Source of the DNA: Scylla paramamosain
Taxonomy: Eukaryota > Arthropoda > Malacostraca > Decapoda > Portunidae
Assembly (NCBI RefSeq): GCF_035594125.1
Contig: NW_026973743.1
Coordinates: 245,001-309,000, forward strand
DNA length: 64,000 nucleotides
Direction: 5' to 3'
Position 1 is the first letter of the stretch, and every line of letters begins with the position of its first letter. Made by a program: the position numbers and the translations under genes. The notes beneath the pieces are model-generated. The model did no database searches. It saw nothing but the letters and a program-made list of their open reading frames with translations, and had not been told where the DNA came from. Of the stretch, positions 32,513-42,387 are shown one piece after another.

Positions 32513-32735
32513 ATCAGCTCTCCCCTATTAGAAAGAAAGACTTGTCATGCAATGCAAATTTTGTGCTTGATGAAATTAGATTTAATCTTTTTAACAGAAA
32601 AGGGATTAGCTTCACAGATCACCCTGCCTTCCTTATTTAAAAAGAAAAAAAATCTTATATAGAAGCTTTGAAAGCAATACAAGCCTAATTCTATAAGCCT
32701 AAAAACAACAAAGCAGTATTATTTGTTAGACAAGC

Positions 32736-32738
<3 letters not shown>

Positions 32739-32786
<48 letters not shown>
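32739..32786. repeat. (AC)n microsatellite
   Basis: 48 bp of AC immediately upstream of a truncated LINE 3' end. Confidence 0.97.
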
Positions 32787-32789
<3 letters not shown>

Positions 32790-32935
32790 TGAACAAATGG
32801 AATGAACTCAGTGAAGACATTGTAAATGACAAAATTGTCAGTACTTTTAAGACCAAACTAGATAGATACGGAGACAGGATACTATGAGATTACTCCCCTC
32901 CCATAAACCACAACTAGGTAAATACAACTAGGTAA

Positions 32936-32937
<2 letters not shown>
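32787..32937 (+). mobile_element. 5'-truncated CR1/jockey-like LINE 3' end
   Basis: This is the reverse complement, with few changes, of 14613-14765, the 3' end of the LINE at 14613-23450. It shares GAACTCAGTGAAGA, TTTAAGACCAAACT, GATTACTCCCCTCCC and the terminal repeats AACTAGGTAAATACA. It ends in (CA)n. Severe 5' truncation is typical of LINE retroposition. Confidence 0.9.

Positions 32938-32993
<56 letters not shown>
32938..32993. repeat. (CA)n tail microsatellite
   Basis: 56 bp of CA directly after the LINE 3' terminal repeats. Confidence 0.97.
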
Positions 32994-32995
<2 letters not shown>

Positions 32996-33506
32996 AGCCT
33001 GATTAAAAACTGTGATCACATGATGATTGGTTGTTCCAGCTTTTTTATGGGTAGAAAAAAAGTTGGGTTAAGTTTGCATGGGTTTAACTGAGTTAGGTAA
33101 CTTTACCTAAGCTATCCTAGCCCACCCCGAAATTTGCTTGTTTGACTAAACTTCATGTAATTAAAAATCAGAAGTGTTTGTCTGACCACTGTATTGACCA
33201 TTGTACACAGTGTCACTATGGTGTCTCAAATATATGCCTATTGATAATGGAACATGATTTCCTACCTTAAAGGATATGCTGGCTAACTCATGAATACTAT
33301 GGCAAAGATTTTACTTCGGCAAATCACTTGTCTGCTAGATGGTGCCGTTCACATGAGATACACTACACTTCGCCACACAGTCAGTTACTACGCAGGCACC
33401 ACACAAGTCGGACGTCGGTCCCGCCTCCTGTTCAGTTGTTGCGACTTCTGTTATCGAGGAGTGATAGGAATATTACAGTTTTCTTGTTTGGATTGTGTAT
33501 TATGAT

Positions 33507-33735
33507 TTCCACTACCTGTTATAAGGGTGGAATATTGTCTTGAGTTATCCGTTACCTGATTATAGGGCGGAGTATTGCCTATGGATATCCGTTACCTGAT
33601 AAGGGCGGAGTGTTGCCTATTTGAATCCGTTACCTGAATTAAGGGCGGATTGTGGACTATAAATATCCGTTACCTTGTATAAGGGCGGATTATTGGTTAT
33701 ATGATATCCGTTACTTGATATAAGGCGGATTATTG
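33507..33735 (+). repeat. Minisatellite of about 43 bp in the DIRS 2 leader
   Basis: Five to six diverged units of TCCGTTACCTGATTATAAGG with GCGGATTATTG lie between the terminal repeat and gag. A comparable array is not evident in element 1. Confidence 0.88.
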
Positions 33736-33983
33736 GCAAATATGACCATATTTGGGCACTCTCGTGAGCCGACATAGGTGCGAGATGGTTCCATCTTGTT
33801 ACCCATTATTGGGGCAAGAGGAATATTGCCTTATTTACAAGCCTGGGGGCATTTGACTTCCCGGATTATTATAAGGAAGGAGTTTTTGATTTAAAGTTAC
33901 CCTGTGTGTGAGGTTAAGGCACCCGTGGGGTTATAAAAGGAACTGCTGTTAAAAGGGGTGGCATCTTGTTAACATTAGCCGCC

Positions 33984-35230
33984 ATGTCTAGGACACCTTC
34001 TGATGCTTGCCCCAGTCCTGAGAGATTCAGAACTACCAGCATGCCACGCACCTCAGCTAAGGTAAAGGAACTACACAAGGGGAGTAAACATGAAGAAAGA
34101 TCCAGATCTAAGAGCCGTTCTACTCGTCATGAGAGGTTAAGTTACTCTTGGTCACCTTCCCCTTCTCCAAAATACGATGGTGAAGACAGCAATGCGCCTT
34201 CTTTGGGCATGATTATGGATGCTTTGACTGAGTTGAGGAAAGACATGGACAAGCTTAAGAAGGAAAATGGGGCTGTGAAGTCAAAAGCAGTTCATAACAA
34301 TGCTCCCCTGTAGGTGTCAAATAATACTTTGATGCCTGATTCTCAGGAATCACAGGCAGGATTTTCTGGATTTAGAACTCCACTGAGGGAGGACAGTGAT
34401 GAGGAAGAGGAAATCCAGAGGGATGTTCCTCATGATAGTATATTGTTACAAGGTGCTAAGAATTATGGACCCATGGAAACTGTCTCAAAAGAACTTGACA
34501 AGGAAATTGCTGCAATGGTGAACCACCTGTTTATTAATGGCATGAGGCAGGAAGATTACAAAGCCATTGTAGAGGATGAGGTGACATTTAGACCAAATAA
34601 CTGCCATGCATTAACTCAAATGGATTGCAACCCACAGGTCCTGGACGCACTGCCTGCAGAGGCAAAGAAGGCAGACTTCCGCTTAAGGGAAGTGGGAAAA
34701 AAGATATTACCAAGGCAGCTACTATTGTTGTAAAATCGCTTACTGTGCTAGACAAGGTGGCACGTGATGAAGAGCACCAAATTATTGCAAATGAGGTGGC
34801 CATGCTCAATGGTGCATTGGCATTATTGGGTAATCCCCACTACAGAAATAACTTGAACAGGTGACATATCATAAAGAGGGACATTAATCCCAAATATTCT
34901 CATTTGTGTGCTGACAAGGCTCCCATGACGGGTCTATTGTTTGGGGATGACCTGTCACAAGCCAACAGAAATATTGAGGAGGCAGAAAGGCTGAAAACCA
35001 AATTCACTTTTAAGAAGCCTACATCTTGGACTGCAAGCAGTGGCAGATTTGGTGGAGGTAAACAATGTAACTTTTTTGCCAAGGCCTCCTCCTGTGGATT
35101 CCCATCCAGACATCAGCCGTATGGTTTTAGCAGGATGCCCTCCAGTGGTGAACACAGGCGCTCCTACCCTGCTCAAGCTTGGACAACAAAAAACGTGAGA
35201 GGCCGGGGTCAACTTATCCCCCGGCATTAA
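33984..35230 (+). pseudogene. DIRS 2 gag-like region, broken
   Basis: An ATG in the context GCCGCCATG at 33984 opens MSRTPSDACPSPERF and a basic Ser/Arg-rich stretch (RSRSKSRSTRHERLS). A TAG at 34311 interrupts it. The core then reads GAKNYGPMETVSKEL, FINGMRQEDYKAIVED and RPNNCHALTQMDCNPQVLDA. A frameshift near 34690 and a TGA at about 34861 follow. The remaining segments (VAMLNGALALLGNPHYRN, FGDDLSQANRNIEEAE and a Gly/Arg/Phe-rich tail) match the intact gag of element 1 in order. It is clearly homologous and no longer coding. Confidence 0.88.
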
Positions 35231-37132
35231 CCCAGGTGAAAGAACAATTTGAGGCTGGGCAACTTCACAAGTTTATCAATAAATGACGTGTGATTACAAG
35301 TGACCTGCTCATTTTGGATATGGTGGAACATTGTCATCTGAATATAGATGAAGCTAATATCGGATATTTATTTAGAGAGGATATACAGTATGTCTTTAGT
35401 GAGGAATAAGACGGGGGATTATAGGATGGTGTTAAATCTTGAAAACTGAACAGGCATGTAGAATATACTCATTTTAAAATGGAAAATTTTGAACAAGTAT
35501 TACAGTTGCTTAGTCAAGATTATATGGCTTCTATAGACCTTAAGAAAGCCTATTATTCAGTAAAAATTGCAGAGGAACAACAAAAATATCTGTGTTTTAG
35601 ATGGTTGGATAAGATTTACCAGTTCACATGTCTACCTAACGGGTTTTCGGATGGTCCTAGTCTATTTACAAAACTTCTGAAGCCAGTTTTCTCTACACTT
35701 AGGCATAAAAGCCACAACATCACTAGTTATATTGATGATTCGCTTCTGTATAGTAGCTCTTTGCCGAGAACATTCAGTTGTTGCAGAGTGTAGGTTTCTG
35801 CATAAATGTGGAGAAATCTGTTTTAAGTCCCACTATGCGTATTGAGTATTTAGGTAACGTGATAGATTTGGTGGCCATGACAGTTACCTTACCGGCGCGT
35901 AGGAGGGATGAGATTATACAGCATTGCTCTCTTTTAGTCAATAGACAAAGAAAAAATTAGAATTGTGGCAAGAGTGATTGGCCTGCTGGTGGCAGCAATC
36001 CCAGCTGTAGAGATGGGGAAGATGCACTATAGGAGGATGGAAAGAGCAAAGATCAAGGCTTTGGAAGAGGCATGTGGAGACTTTAATAGATGGATGAACA
36101 TTACAGAGGAGATTAGAACAGATTTAAACTGGTGGATTAAGGAATTGGAGAATCAAAACAGGAAAATATTCAGAAATGCACCAGATACTGAGTTGTTCAC
36201 AGATGCTTAAAATCTAGGATGGGCAGGTTGCCAAAATAGCATCACTACCAATGGCGGATGGTCCCCTGAAGAGGTGCGTTCGCACATTAATGCGTGAATT
36301 ATTGGCTATGTTATTCTCATTGAGATCTTTTACACATCTCCTTAGAGGTTTACAAGTCAGGGTGTTATGTGATAACACCACAGCGATTAATTAAGTGAAT
36401 GAGATGGGAGGTGTTAAGTCAATAGTTTGTGATGACATTAGTAGGAACATCTGGGAATGGTGTCTTAGTAATGGGGTATGGCTGACAGCTTCCCACATAC
36501 CAGGCAAATGTAATGTCATGGCCGACGAGGCATCACGTTACTTTAATGACGGACATGAGTGGCAGCTGAATGAGATGATATTTAAGGAATTGTGTTCTAT
36601 ATTTGGGAATCCTTGTATAGACCTATTCGCTTCACGTTTGAACAAACAAATGACTCCATTCTGTGCATGGACACCAGATCCAGAGGCTGCATATATTGAT
36701 GCAGTTACAATTCCGTGGGCTAAATTTAAATTGGTTTACCTCTTTCCTCCCTTCTCACTGATCTCTAGATGTCTACTGAAGTTAAGGGAGGAAAGGACCA
36801 GAGGATGGATCATAGTGCCACTTTGGCCATCACAACCGTGGATGGGGGTGCTCCTTCGGATGCTAGTAGACGACCCTCGGGTCATACAGAGAAGGAAAAA
36901 TGTGCTAATGCATCCGTCAACTGCTGAGGAACACCCAATAATGAAACACACAAATTTGATGGCTTGTCAGTTGTCCGGAAACAACTTGGAGAACGTGGCA
37001 TATCTAAAGAAGGTACGGAAATCATTATGGCCTCTTGGAAACCAGCAACAGGTAGACAATACAACACTCACATCAAGAGGTGGACACTCTTTTGTAGTAG
37101 AGGGAACATTAATCCCATTGCACCATCTATAG
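35230..37132 (+). pseudogene. DIRS 2 RT / RNase H / MT-like region, broken
   Basis: Starts near FEAGQLHKFINK. A block present in element 1 around its ISGEIKKLLQLKV segment is missing, with stops at about 35407-35450. RT continues with MENFEQVLQLLSQDYMASID, FTCLPNGFSDGPSLFTK and the catalytic YIDDSLLYSS. A frameshift or deletion follows near 35765, and another stop at about 35958. RNase H has LFTDA then a stop at 36208, and CDNTTAIN then a stop near 36393. The downstream part (36395-37132) is open, with HIPGKCNVMADEASR, GNPCIDLFASRLNKQ and YLFPPFSLISRC. Not functional. Confidence 0.9.
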
Positions 37133-37959
37133 CAGATATATTAAACTTTCTGTCTCGTAACTTTCAAAGGAATGTGGGTTATGAAAGCATTAACATGGCG
37201 AGAGGGACTCTATCTGCAATAGGAATTATGGTGGAAGGCTGCAGAACGGGCAATCACCCACTTGTCAACAGATTTCTGCGGGGAGTCTTCAACTTACGCC
37301 CTTCTACACCCAGGTACGCAACGACCTGGGATGTGAAACTTGTATTACAAAAGATAAGACTCGTGGAACCACTACACAGCCTAACACTGAAAGACTTATC
37401 GCTAAAAATGGTGATGCTGATGGCAATGACACAAGCAGCCAGGATCCAAACTTTGCACTTATTGTTGGTGAATATGGCATTTGGAGAAGAATCTGTTTCA
37501 GTTTTGTTAGGAGGTAACATCAAGCAATGCAGGCCAAAATTTAATGTTCATACTATTGTATTTAAAGCTTATCCTCAGGATTACAGATTGTGTGTAGTTA
37601 AGGCTATGAAAGAATATATAGAAAGAACTGAGAGACTAAGGACAGAATCTGGAAATGCAGATGGGAGACTATTCATAAGTTATATAAAACCCCATAGGGG
37701 TGTTTCTAAGGACATGGTGGCAAGGTGGCTTAAGACCATGTTATGTAAGTGTGGGATTGATACCAAGAGGTACACAGCAGGTTATATTAGACCTGTGTCA
37801 GTGTCTAAGGCCAAGACACTGGATGTGCCTACTGCCACCATCATGGCAAAAGCTGGTTGGACGCAGGAAGCCACATTTGCTAAATATTATAATAAGGATA
37901 TACAAGGGGAAATAGACCCTTTTTCAAGAAGCAGTGCCAGGCTCAGTATAATGACTTGA
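36964..37959 (+). CDS. DIRS 2 tyrosine recombinase, uninterrupted
   Basis: 331 codons are open, overlapping the RT-region frame by about 169 bp. The start aligned with element 1's ATG is TTG here (36964), so initiation is uncertain. The N-terminal core-binding part reads GERGISKEGTEIIMASWKP and RQYNTHIKRWTLFCSRG. The catalytic domain has TQAARIQTL (first Arg), SYIKPHRGVSKDMVARW, YTAGYIRPVSVSKA (second Arg; Gly at the usual His position) and GWTQEATFAKYYNKD (Tyr nucleophile). It would catalyse integration of circular DIRS DNA in the nucleus. It is the only intact gene of an otherwise broken element. Confidence 0.85.
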   Translation: MSVVRKQLGERGISKEGTEIIMASWKPATGRQYNTHIKRWTLFCSRGNINPIAPSIADILNFLSRNFQRNVGYESINMARGTLSAIGIMVEGCRTGNHPLVNRFLRGVFNLRPSTPRYATTWDVKLVLQKIRLVEPLHSLTLKDLSLKMVMLMAMTQAARIQTLHLLLVNMAFGEESVSVLLGGNIKQCRPKFNVHTIVFKAYPQDYRLCVVKAMKEYIERTERLRTESGNADGRLFISYIKPHRGVSKDMVARWLKTMLCKCGIDTKRYTAGYIRPVSVSKAKTLDVPTATIMAKAGWTQEATFAKYYNKDIQGEIDPFSRSSARLSIMT

Positions 37960-38100
37960 AATGTTATCAACAGTAAAAATCATGTTCTATTTTCATAAAT
38001 GACAATGGGGTTTTTGTAACAGGAACTTTTATTTACACCTATTTACAAAATGTGAAATTTGACAGAACCCTTTACATACAACACCCACATGACTTTAAAA

Positions 38101-38244
38101 TCTCATGTGAACGGCACCATCTAGCAGACAAGTGATTTGCCGAAGTAAAATTACAGAAGTACATGAGACTTACCGTAGGTTAGTTGAAATGTGCTTCGGA
38201 TTTTGCAAGGCACATCACGTCTGCTAGATGGTAGAGTTCACATG
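38101..38244. repeat. DIRS 2 internal complementary region
   Basis: 38101-38152 is the exact reverse complement of the left end (33308-33357 region). 38147-38244 is the reverse complement of the right terminus (38386-38484). The fusion point is TAAAATTA, as in element 1. A pyrimidine-rich CCCTCC.CTCCCTCCCT follows in both elements. Confidence 0.92.
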
Positions 38245-38786
38245 CCCTCCACTCCCTCCCTTTGTTAATTGATGATTCTTGGTTTACACAACAAAAATTC
38301 ACTGACTGGAAGGGTTGGGAGATAATAATTCATGTGGGTAGTTGTATCTTTAAAGACTGACTGTGTGGCAAAGTGTAGTGTATCTCATGTGAACTCTACC
38401 ATCTAGCAGACGTGATGTGCCTCGCAAAATCCGAAGCACATTTCAACTAACCTACGGTAAGTCTCACGTACTTCTGTAATTTTATTGATAGATTAATATG
38501 AACAAGTAAAGTATGCACAAAAGCATAAAAAGGAGAGCATTGAGAAGACAAGGAAAGTAATGTGAGCAAGCAGAAACCATCATTAAAAAATAATAATAAT
38601 AATAAATAAATAATAATAATAGTAATAAATAAATAAATATAATGTGAGAGGTGAAGAAATGGTCAAAATTTTCAGCATGAGATGGCAAGAGAGTCTGCAG
38701 ATACATGACTTGACACAGTATCATATCACAAATAACAATTAATGTGTGAGGACCGGAAGGAAGGAGGAGCAAGCATGCGACAATGG

Positions 38787-38896
<110 letters not shown>

Positions 38897-39169
38897 TTGT
38901 TATTTGGAGCTGTGAAAGAAAAGGGAGTACATTATGGCCACATGGCCACATCACCACACTCAAACTGCAGACACCACAAAACTTCACATAACAAAACTGG
39001 AATAACCCTACTATGATGAAGCCAAACTCCAGACAGACAACACAACAAATAGCAGAGTCATGCACTCACTCAAAGCTGGAGTATAACAGCTTCTGGACTC
39101 CACTCAAAATATTCTGATTGTAAGAGATCAACTTTTGGCACTAAACCCTACCCCTAAAGACCTGCCACA

Positions 39170-39173
<4 letters not shown>

Positions 39174-39248
<75 letters not shown>
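39174..39248. repeat. (AC)n followed by poly(A)
   Basis: 27 bp of AC run into 48 consecutive A. Confidence 0.97.
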
Positions 39249-39250
<2 letters not shown>

Positions 39251-40647
39251 ACATATGGCAAACTGGCTTTAGCTGGAACTTCAACCTCTAGTAGGGCATA
39301 CCAGAAGAGTGGTGATATGTCTGTCTTGGTCAGGAGTATGGAGCAGAAAGGAACAATGTATGGTTCATATCACATGAACTGAGCCTGGTTCTGAGATTTC
39401 CAATGCCCTCTGTACTAAATCAGCTGACTGTATGCAATTTGAATGAGGGAAAAAAATGTTCATTCTAAATTTTTACTTGTCATGCCCATTACAAAAAATC
39501 TTCCTGTCTTCAGTTTATTGATGAGCTTTACCCTCACAAATCTCTTTTTGGATGGATTGGTTCCATCCATCAAACTGAATTAGCTTGAATATGTATTTTT
39601 ATTAGAGATCACCATTACAATGTACAACTGAAGCTTCTTGTAAAGCCTGCCTTATTCTTTTTGCATCAACTTTCTCCATATGTGTCACATCATGGATGAA
39701 ATTAAATAAAAGACTTTTTGTGAATGAGAGAGAAGTATTACTGAGGTCAGCCTGGTTGCCATTTCTGTAAAAAGGCTGTTTGAATTAAAATGTGCACTAA
39801 CATTGAAGATCCCAACAATCAGATGATAATCAATATGCCATCTCTGGAACTGTAAAATGATTGTCTTTTCCAGTTTAACCTCCATACTCCACACCATCAG
39901 TATGAATGGGAATTTTCCTCCATTGTACCATACTAAAATTTTATCATTCATAACAGAATGTTTTGTTTTGGAAGTGTCTGCTTTGGGTTGGTCTTGCCAT
40001 TTGTAGCATGCAGATGCTGCTTCATGAACTAATGCCTGGAAGTCCAGATTGCTGCCACTACTTAATAATGTTATCAGTTGAGATCACATCCAAAAATTAT
40101 GATCAGATGATTCTGCTTAATGCATCTGCACCATGCACTTAATTTTCTGTCAAATTATAGCAGTGGTGATTAATGAACATAGAAAGAGTTTGCTTTTACA
40201 TATTCATAAATGAAGGTGTGTCTTATAGGTTTATACATTTTATATATCATAAAAGCAGCAATTAGTCATACTGTATAAGTCATGTAAAAGACTACCTTCC
40301 TCTCAAGACAAGTTAAAAGAAAAATGTCTCTCAGCACCAAGAGGTGTGAAAGGAACATATTCCAAAGGATTTTCTTTCATACAAGAATTTTGGCTATGAT
40401 TCAATTAAGTGCAGCACTAATGAAACAACATGCATTGCAATGAGCAAAAAATAAATGCTAGATTTTTTTAGCAACAATAATTACTTATTGGAAAAAAAAA
40501 AATATTTGTGTTGTTTGATGCATAACTAATGTCTTAATAAATTTCAATAAATAATACTATTTATCTTCTTGATGATGTTTATATCTAGAGATCAAAGAAT
40601 TTTGCAGCCAATATATATGAATATCATCCAGCAGAATGTATCATTAC

Positions 40648-40825
40648 CTGACACCGTCTCAATGTAGTCCACTGTATACCCGTCCAGCTGCATCATCTCT
40701 CCGTGGGTTCGCTTGTCTTCTCTCTGTAGCTACACATGGCAAATGTGTACTGGGACACTTGTACTAAACAAAAATACCGTTTCTTCCACTTTTTCCAGCA
40801 ACTCTTCCCTAGAGCATACAGATGG
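40648..40825 (-). CDS. Cadps: Cadps exon: PH domain, with a 2-bp frameshift
   Basis: This is the first part of the CAPS pleckstrin-homology domain, which binds phosphoinositides on the plasma membrane. One base completes a Gly codon. The protein then reads [18 protein letters not shown], then the hallmark [15 protein letters not shown] and SEPTE. The expected continuation [13 protein letters not shown] is present but in another frame: an extra AG in a GAGAG run at 40697-40701 breaks the frame and brings a TGA immediately after. Both splice sites look good (cgacag acceptor, CAG|gtaatg donor), and the exon would end in phase 1 if the two bases were absent. The remainder of the PH domain should follow in the next exon, but I cannot find it downstream. 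The break may be a sequencing or assembly error or a real pseudogene lesion. Confidence 0.9.
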
Positions 40826-40992
40826 CTGTCGAGTGAGATTTTAATAAAATTTAACCTTGTGTAAAGAAAAAAATGGATGAATTTCATGACACTCATTATG
40901 CAGCTTGCAATACAAGTATTTAATAATATATCAATAAAAATACATACAAGATTCAATAGCCATACAATAATGATGATAATGTAAACACTTAC

Positions 40993-41099
40993 CCACAATG
41001 TTTTAAGTTTTGTGGTTTATCCATTCTGACAGCAATCTTAATTCTAAGATTATTTTCAGGTGAATTTTTTGGAACTTGCATCTTGTACCATTCAGGTAC
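40993..41099 (-). CDS. Cadps: Cadps exon: C2-to-PH linker
   Basis: The exon encodes 35 codons plus two bases. The translation starts [14 protein letters not shown] and ends with [14 protein letters not shown], matching the CAPS segment (EWHKM...RMDKPQNMKH) that leads into the pleckstrin-homology domain. The acceptor is attgcag and the donor GG|gtaagt. The last two bases join the first base of the PH exon to make a glycine codon, giving the expected H-x-G-x-L-Y-A-L-G junction. It lies only about 170 bp upstream of the PH exon, an unusually short intron for this locus. The 4.75-kb intron before it contains an antisense jockey-like retrotransposon. The frame is intact. Confidence 0.95.
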
Positions 41100-42387
41100 C
41101 TGCAATGATAATGACATCCTTATATTTATGTTCATACTCTTTAATGTATATAAAATGCCACTATGTTACAATGTTTTGTGCCTATACTTTTATACAGTTC
41201 CTGATATCATACATCAAAATCTAACTAAAATTATCTTGAGAACTATAGGGAATTATTCTTCTCAGTTTTAAAGGTTACTGAGTGTAAGACAAGAGAGACA
41301 ACTGTGGAATTTGAAAAAGAAGCTGAATAATTGTTGGTATTTCTAGGAGGTAAAATTTGATCTTTATTACAAACTGATATATAAGTTCTTGTATGCAGCC
41401 TTTGAATGTCGATTATTGTGTCATGAATAATTCAGCCTCTAATTTATCCATTATATTTCTGTTGGCATGGTGTCTGTGCCTTTTATCACATTCTGATGGT
41501 CTTTCAAAGAATTTTATGATTAGAAATTACACTTCTGAAGTGGATCAGCAATAACAATTGTCTGAGAAACAGGAGAACAGATTGAAAGCAGATGCAAGTG
41601 TCAAAACACCTGAACCTGTTTTTATCACATGTACATACATTTACCTGATGTTAAGTTGGAACCAGTAACCTGTTCAAAAAACCTACTTTCACTGTGTTCA
41701 TCTATTGCATTGGAATCAGATGATGATAAGACATGTTTCATGATCAGAGTGGTGGATGGCAACAGTGCCAGCCTGGTTGCAAATCAGTGAAATTTGAAAA
41801 TGATATGACAAAATTATTTTTGTAATCTCAGTTAACAGGAAGCTTCAAAGACTCCTATGGTATTATGTACTGTAGTGTTCTTTGTTAAATCATAAATGAC
41901 CATGTAGATGGTGCCAAATTGAGATTTCTTAACTGCATTGTTAAATAGTATTGACTACAATAGCATCAGGCACATATTTAGGTGTCAGCTTAACTTACAA
42001 TCTTGATTTTAATTTGTGGAGACAAACAGGACTTCTCAAAGGATGTGATTAGAATCTATCCATCATTAAGAACTAATTGAAATGAGATATATGTTTAAGT
42101 TGGGTTTCAAGCAAAGAATCCATAAAGGAATGGCCCCAGTCATGTGGTGTAGATCACACTGTATGCTCTAAAACATTCATGCATACTGTTATAATCCAGC
42201 GATTCTTTTTTTTCTTTTTGAAGATACCAATGACTGGAGAATTATTTTGATTTCAGATAATCAGTGTTACCAAAATATGTTAATCATATAAATTATTTGG
42301 ATCAGGACATTAATGCAATGGGTGCAATATGTAGCACCTGAGCTTTTAGTTTAGGAAACTAGAAAAGTACAAACATTGATCTATGAA
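41100..42387 (-). other. Cadps intron, unassigned
   Basis: AT-rich intron between the C2/PH linker exon and the jockey-like element. No feature recognised beyond the acceptor tract of the 40993-41099 exon. Confidence 0.6.

Larger units (their letters stand above)
33308..38484 (+). mobile_element. DIRS retrotransposon 2, full length, partly decayed
   Basis: About 5.17 kb, same family layout as element 1 but well diverged. The left terminal repeat is at about 33313-33388; its inner part is inverted at 38355-38390 with one mismatch. The internal complementary region is at 38101-38244. The right terminus ends CTTCTGTAATTTTA. The shared target bases are ATTTTA, with no longer duplication. gag and RT are broken; the recombinase is open. 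Confidence 0.95.

Noticed and set aside
33966..37959. DIRS elements as retroviruses or endogenous retrovirus copies
   Set aside because: No envelope gene, protease or LTRs; inverted termini, an internal complementary region and a tyrosine recombinase identify DIRS retrotransposons.
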